This document shows positions 5,973 through 6,643 of a stretch of 6,643 nt of DNA, in pieces. Within the stretch, counting starts at the first letter, position 1; every line of letters starts with the position of its first letter. The stretch comes from Treponema sp. (lineage in GTDB: Bacteria; Spirochaetota; Spirochaetia; Treponematales; Breznakiellaceae): NCBI GenBank assembly GCA_031278755.1, contig JAITJV010000306.1:1-6643 (forward strand), written 5' to 3'. Below the pieces are notes generated by a model. That model was not told where the DNA came from, ran no database searches, and saw only the letters and a program-made list of their open reading frames with translations. A program made the position numbers and the translations under genes.

Positions 5973-6218
5973 CTATTCGCCCGAGACAATAACAGTTGTC
6001 CCGTCTTTTGAATACCGTACATCGACTGTAGCGATTTTCGTGATACCGCCGTTCTGCGCGGCCTGCAAAATACCGCCTTCGGAAGTTTTTGCTTCGCCTA
6101 CTTTTGTTCCGATTGGATTATTGGTAACCGCAATCGGAGAGTAAAAATCCGGCGTTGACGTTACGCAGCTTGCCAGCAGGCCCGCCGCCGCAAGAACCAG
6201 AAACACTCTTTTCATCAT
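5973..6218 (-). CDS. TRL-like family lipoprotein (first gene of the cluster), 81 residues
   Basis: Two adjacent ATGs (6218 and 6215) follow AGGGG; the first has the better spacing of about 5 nt, giving MMKRVFLVL. The frame extends to 6251, but that start has no ribosome site and would spoil the signal peptide. The lipobox is LASC with Cys18. This is the shortest copy: NNPIGTKVGEA at 33-43, GGILQAAQNGGITKIATVD at 48-66, and TTVIVSGE at 74-81. It is closest to the third gene in the core and has the minimal loop before the C-terminal strand. Its TAG stop is 10 nt before the next ATG. As the first gene downstream of the AT-rich leader, it is probably the promoter-proximal member. TRL-like family assignment is firm by motif; function unknown. 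Confidence 0.9.
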   Translation of the reverse strand: MMKRVFLVLAAAGLLASCVTSTPDFYSPIAVTNNPIGTKVGEAKTSEGGILQAAQNGGITKIATVDVRYSKDGTTVIVSGE

Positions 6219-6236
6219 CTTTTCCCCTTTGTTTTT

Positions 6237-6242
6237 TTTATA
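6237..6242 (-). promoter_or_regulatory. Possible -10 element of the TRL operon
   Basis: TATAAA on the minus strand at 6242-6237 sits in a TG-TATAAA context just before an A-run. Transcription would start near 6230, leaving a leader of about a dozen bases that still includes the AGGGG ribosome site. No good -35 hexamer lies 16-18 nt upstream. A weaker alternative (TTGTTA at 6285-6280 with CAAAAT 16 nt on) also exists. Confidence 0.3.
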
Positions 6243-6312
6243 CAGGCACAAGCCCGTATTTTGTTGTAAGCGAAGGATTTAACAAGAACCCGCCCGCCGG
6301 CTCGCGGGGGGC

Positions 6313-6355
6313 CTTAGGACGTAATCCCAGGTATTAAACCCTAAGCCTGATACCT
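6313..6355. other. Two overlapping, mutually exclusive small inverted repeats
   Basis: CTTAGG (6313-6318) pairs with CCTAAG (6340-6345), and AGGTAT (6329-6334) pairs with ATACCT (6350-6355). They overlap, so only one can form at a time. They lie upstream of the TRL genes and would be in the leader only if the promoter is further upstream still. Six-bp stems with loops of 15 nt or more can easily arise by chance. Confidence 0.2.
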
Positions 6356-6363
6356 TACCAAAA

Positions 6364-6415
6364 CAACATACCGCGCCGCAAACTGTGTTTGCGCGTTCTG
6401 CCGCGCGGTATGTTG
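6364..6415. repeat. Perfect 13-bp inverted repeat with a nested hairpin
   Basis: CAACATACCGCGC (6364-6376) pairs without mismatch with GCGCGGTATGTTG (6403-6415). Inside, CGCAAAC-TGT-GTTTGCG (6377-6393) forms a second perfect 7-bp hairpin with a 3-nt loop, leaving CGTTCTGCC unpaired. The whole lies in the 51-bp repeat copy at 6368-6418. The structure is possible on either strand. Confidence 0.75.
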
Positions 6416-6418
6416 ATT
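6368..6418 (-). repeat. 51-bp direct repeat, copy 2 (module C plus flanks)
   Basis: This matches 5299-5349 at 44 of 51 positions with no gap. On the minus strand it can be read as IPRGRTRKHSLRR (6411-6373), against MPRGRACKHSLRQ in the other copy, both followed by GM. After that the two diverge: here the frame ends at a TAA at 6357-6355. ATCAAC, the end of an A-type module, precedes it, but the rest of that module is not recognisable. Confidence 0.75.
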
Positions 6419-6423
6419 ACAAA

Positions 6424-6460
6424 GCCGGTGTTTGCCATAGGGAAAACCCCGGCATTTTTT
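6424..6460 (+). terminator. Strong intrinsic-terminator-like hairpin on the plus strand
   Basis: Arms 6424-6436 and 6441-6453 pair at 11 of 13 positions round the tetraloop ATAG (6437-6440). One base later comes TTTTTT at 6455-6460. The polarity fits plus-strand transcription only; the other strand has just TTTG after the stem. No plus-strand gene ends near here, so the transcript it serves is not evident: an untranslated RNA from the repeat region is one possibility. Confidence 0.6.
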
Positions 6461-6643
6461 GTTTGCAGGCGTATAAGCCGCGCCGGAAAAATTTTGACAT
6501 GAGGTAAAACAGCCATACCCCGTACCGGGACGGGCGGCAAAAGACGGCGGTCTTTTAAGGAAAAAGCAATGTGTATGCTATAAAACAGTAAAAAATGACG
6601 GCATTTACTAAAGAATGTAACTAAATCGTACCAAATACGGGGG
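6461..6643. other. Non-coding right end of the window, no gene recognised
   Basis: No reading frame with a convincing start, ribosome site or family resemblance is visible. The stretch contains a perfect hairpin, AAAAGAC-GGCG-GTCTTTT (6539-6556), then an AT-rich part from about 6560. A TTGACA at 6494-6499 has no matching -10 element at normal spacing. A nine-codon frame at 6595-6624 is too short to call. Confidence 0.5.
6576..6584 (+). promoter_or_regulatory. Possible extended -10 element reading toward the right edge
   Basis: TGCTATAAA at 6576-6584 fits the extended -10 form TGnTATAAT at all but the last base. No recognisable -35 lies 17 nt upstream, which extended -10 promoters tolerate. 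It would drive plus-strand transcription out of the window, so its target cannot be seen. Confidence 0.3.

Noticed and set aside
5299..6418. Composite transposon or insertion sequence formed by the 51-bp repeats
   Set aside because: No transposase is encoded between them, the repeats are direct and imperfect, and no target-site duplication was seen at their edges.
6494..6499. Perfect -35 hexamer TTGACA
   Set aside because: Positions 15-19 nt downstream are C-rich with no TATAAT-like hexamer, so a promoter is not supported.
6355..6540. 61-codon minus-strand frame through the second repeat copy
   Set aside because: Only its last part resembles the repeat-encoded peptide; the first part overlaps the plus-strand terminator hairpin, and no ribosome site was found. 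Treated as repeat and not as a gene.
6595..6624. Nine-codon frame (ATG to TAA) after the possible extended -10
   Set aside because: Too short, with no ribosome site; expected by chance in AT-rich DNA.
6252..6643. tRNA gene near the TRL genes, suggested by the family name
   Set aside because: No T-loop signature (GTTCGA-like) or cloverleaf with 7-bp acceptor arms could be found on either strand; the nested hairpins at 6364-6415 do not fit tRNA arm lengths.

Overview
The window looks like a chromosomal stretch from a spirochaete, most likely a Treponema of the termite-gut or environmental type. This is an inference. It rests on roughly even G+C content, the density of small lipoproteins with spirochaete-style lipoboxes (FAGC, FSGC, LASC, VVSC), several TRL-like lipoproteins, and an orphan OppA-type binding protein beside a long helical protein of unknown function. 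No rRNA, tRNA, CRISPR array, transposase or phage gene is visible.

Layout. (1) Positions 1-1319, minus strand: two lipoprotein genes in one transcription unit, the second cut by the window edge, with a hairpin plus T-run and a 12-bp tandem duplication between them. (2) Positions 1320-1415: a divergent intergenic region; neither flanking start codon has a visible Shine-Dalgarno sequence. (3) Positions 1416-4654, plus strand: a two-gene operon of a 463-residue cytoplasmic helical protein and, 11 nt later, a 611-residue OppA-family lipoprotein that starts at GTG. (4) Positions 4655-4701: a short convergent junction with a GC-rich inverted repeat lying across the oppA-like stop codon. (5) Positions 4702-6218, minus strand: three tandem TRL-like lipoprotein genes, then a 186-nt spacer of modular repeats, then a 166-residue lipoprotein gene. 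These four genes could form one operon. (6) Positions 6219-6643: TRL upstream region, a second copy of the spacer repeat with a strong nested hairpin, a plus-strand terminator-like hairpin, and an AT-rich end with no recognisable gene.

How the parts fit. Seven of the eight genes encode predicted lipoproteins, so the window mostly specifies cell-envelope proteins. The OppA-like protein should deliver peptides to an ABC permease encoded elsewhere. The TRL paralogues share a core and an exact (S/T)GE C-terminus, so they are recent duplicates of unknown function. The most unusual feature is the spacer between the TRL genes and the 166-residue lipoprotein. It tiles without gaps into modules of 27, 39, 27, 21 and 27 bp, all multiples of three, and reads open in one minus-strand frame as G(V/M)K...RIN repeats separated by two other motifs. 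It ends in an ATGA overlap with the next gene. A 51-bp direct copy of its central module lies on the far side of the TRL genes, so the TRL cluster is bracketed by direct repeats.
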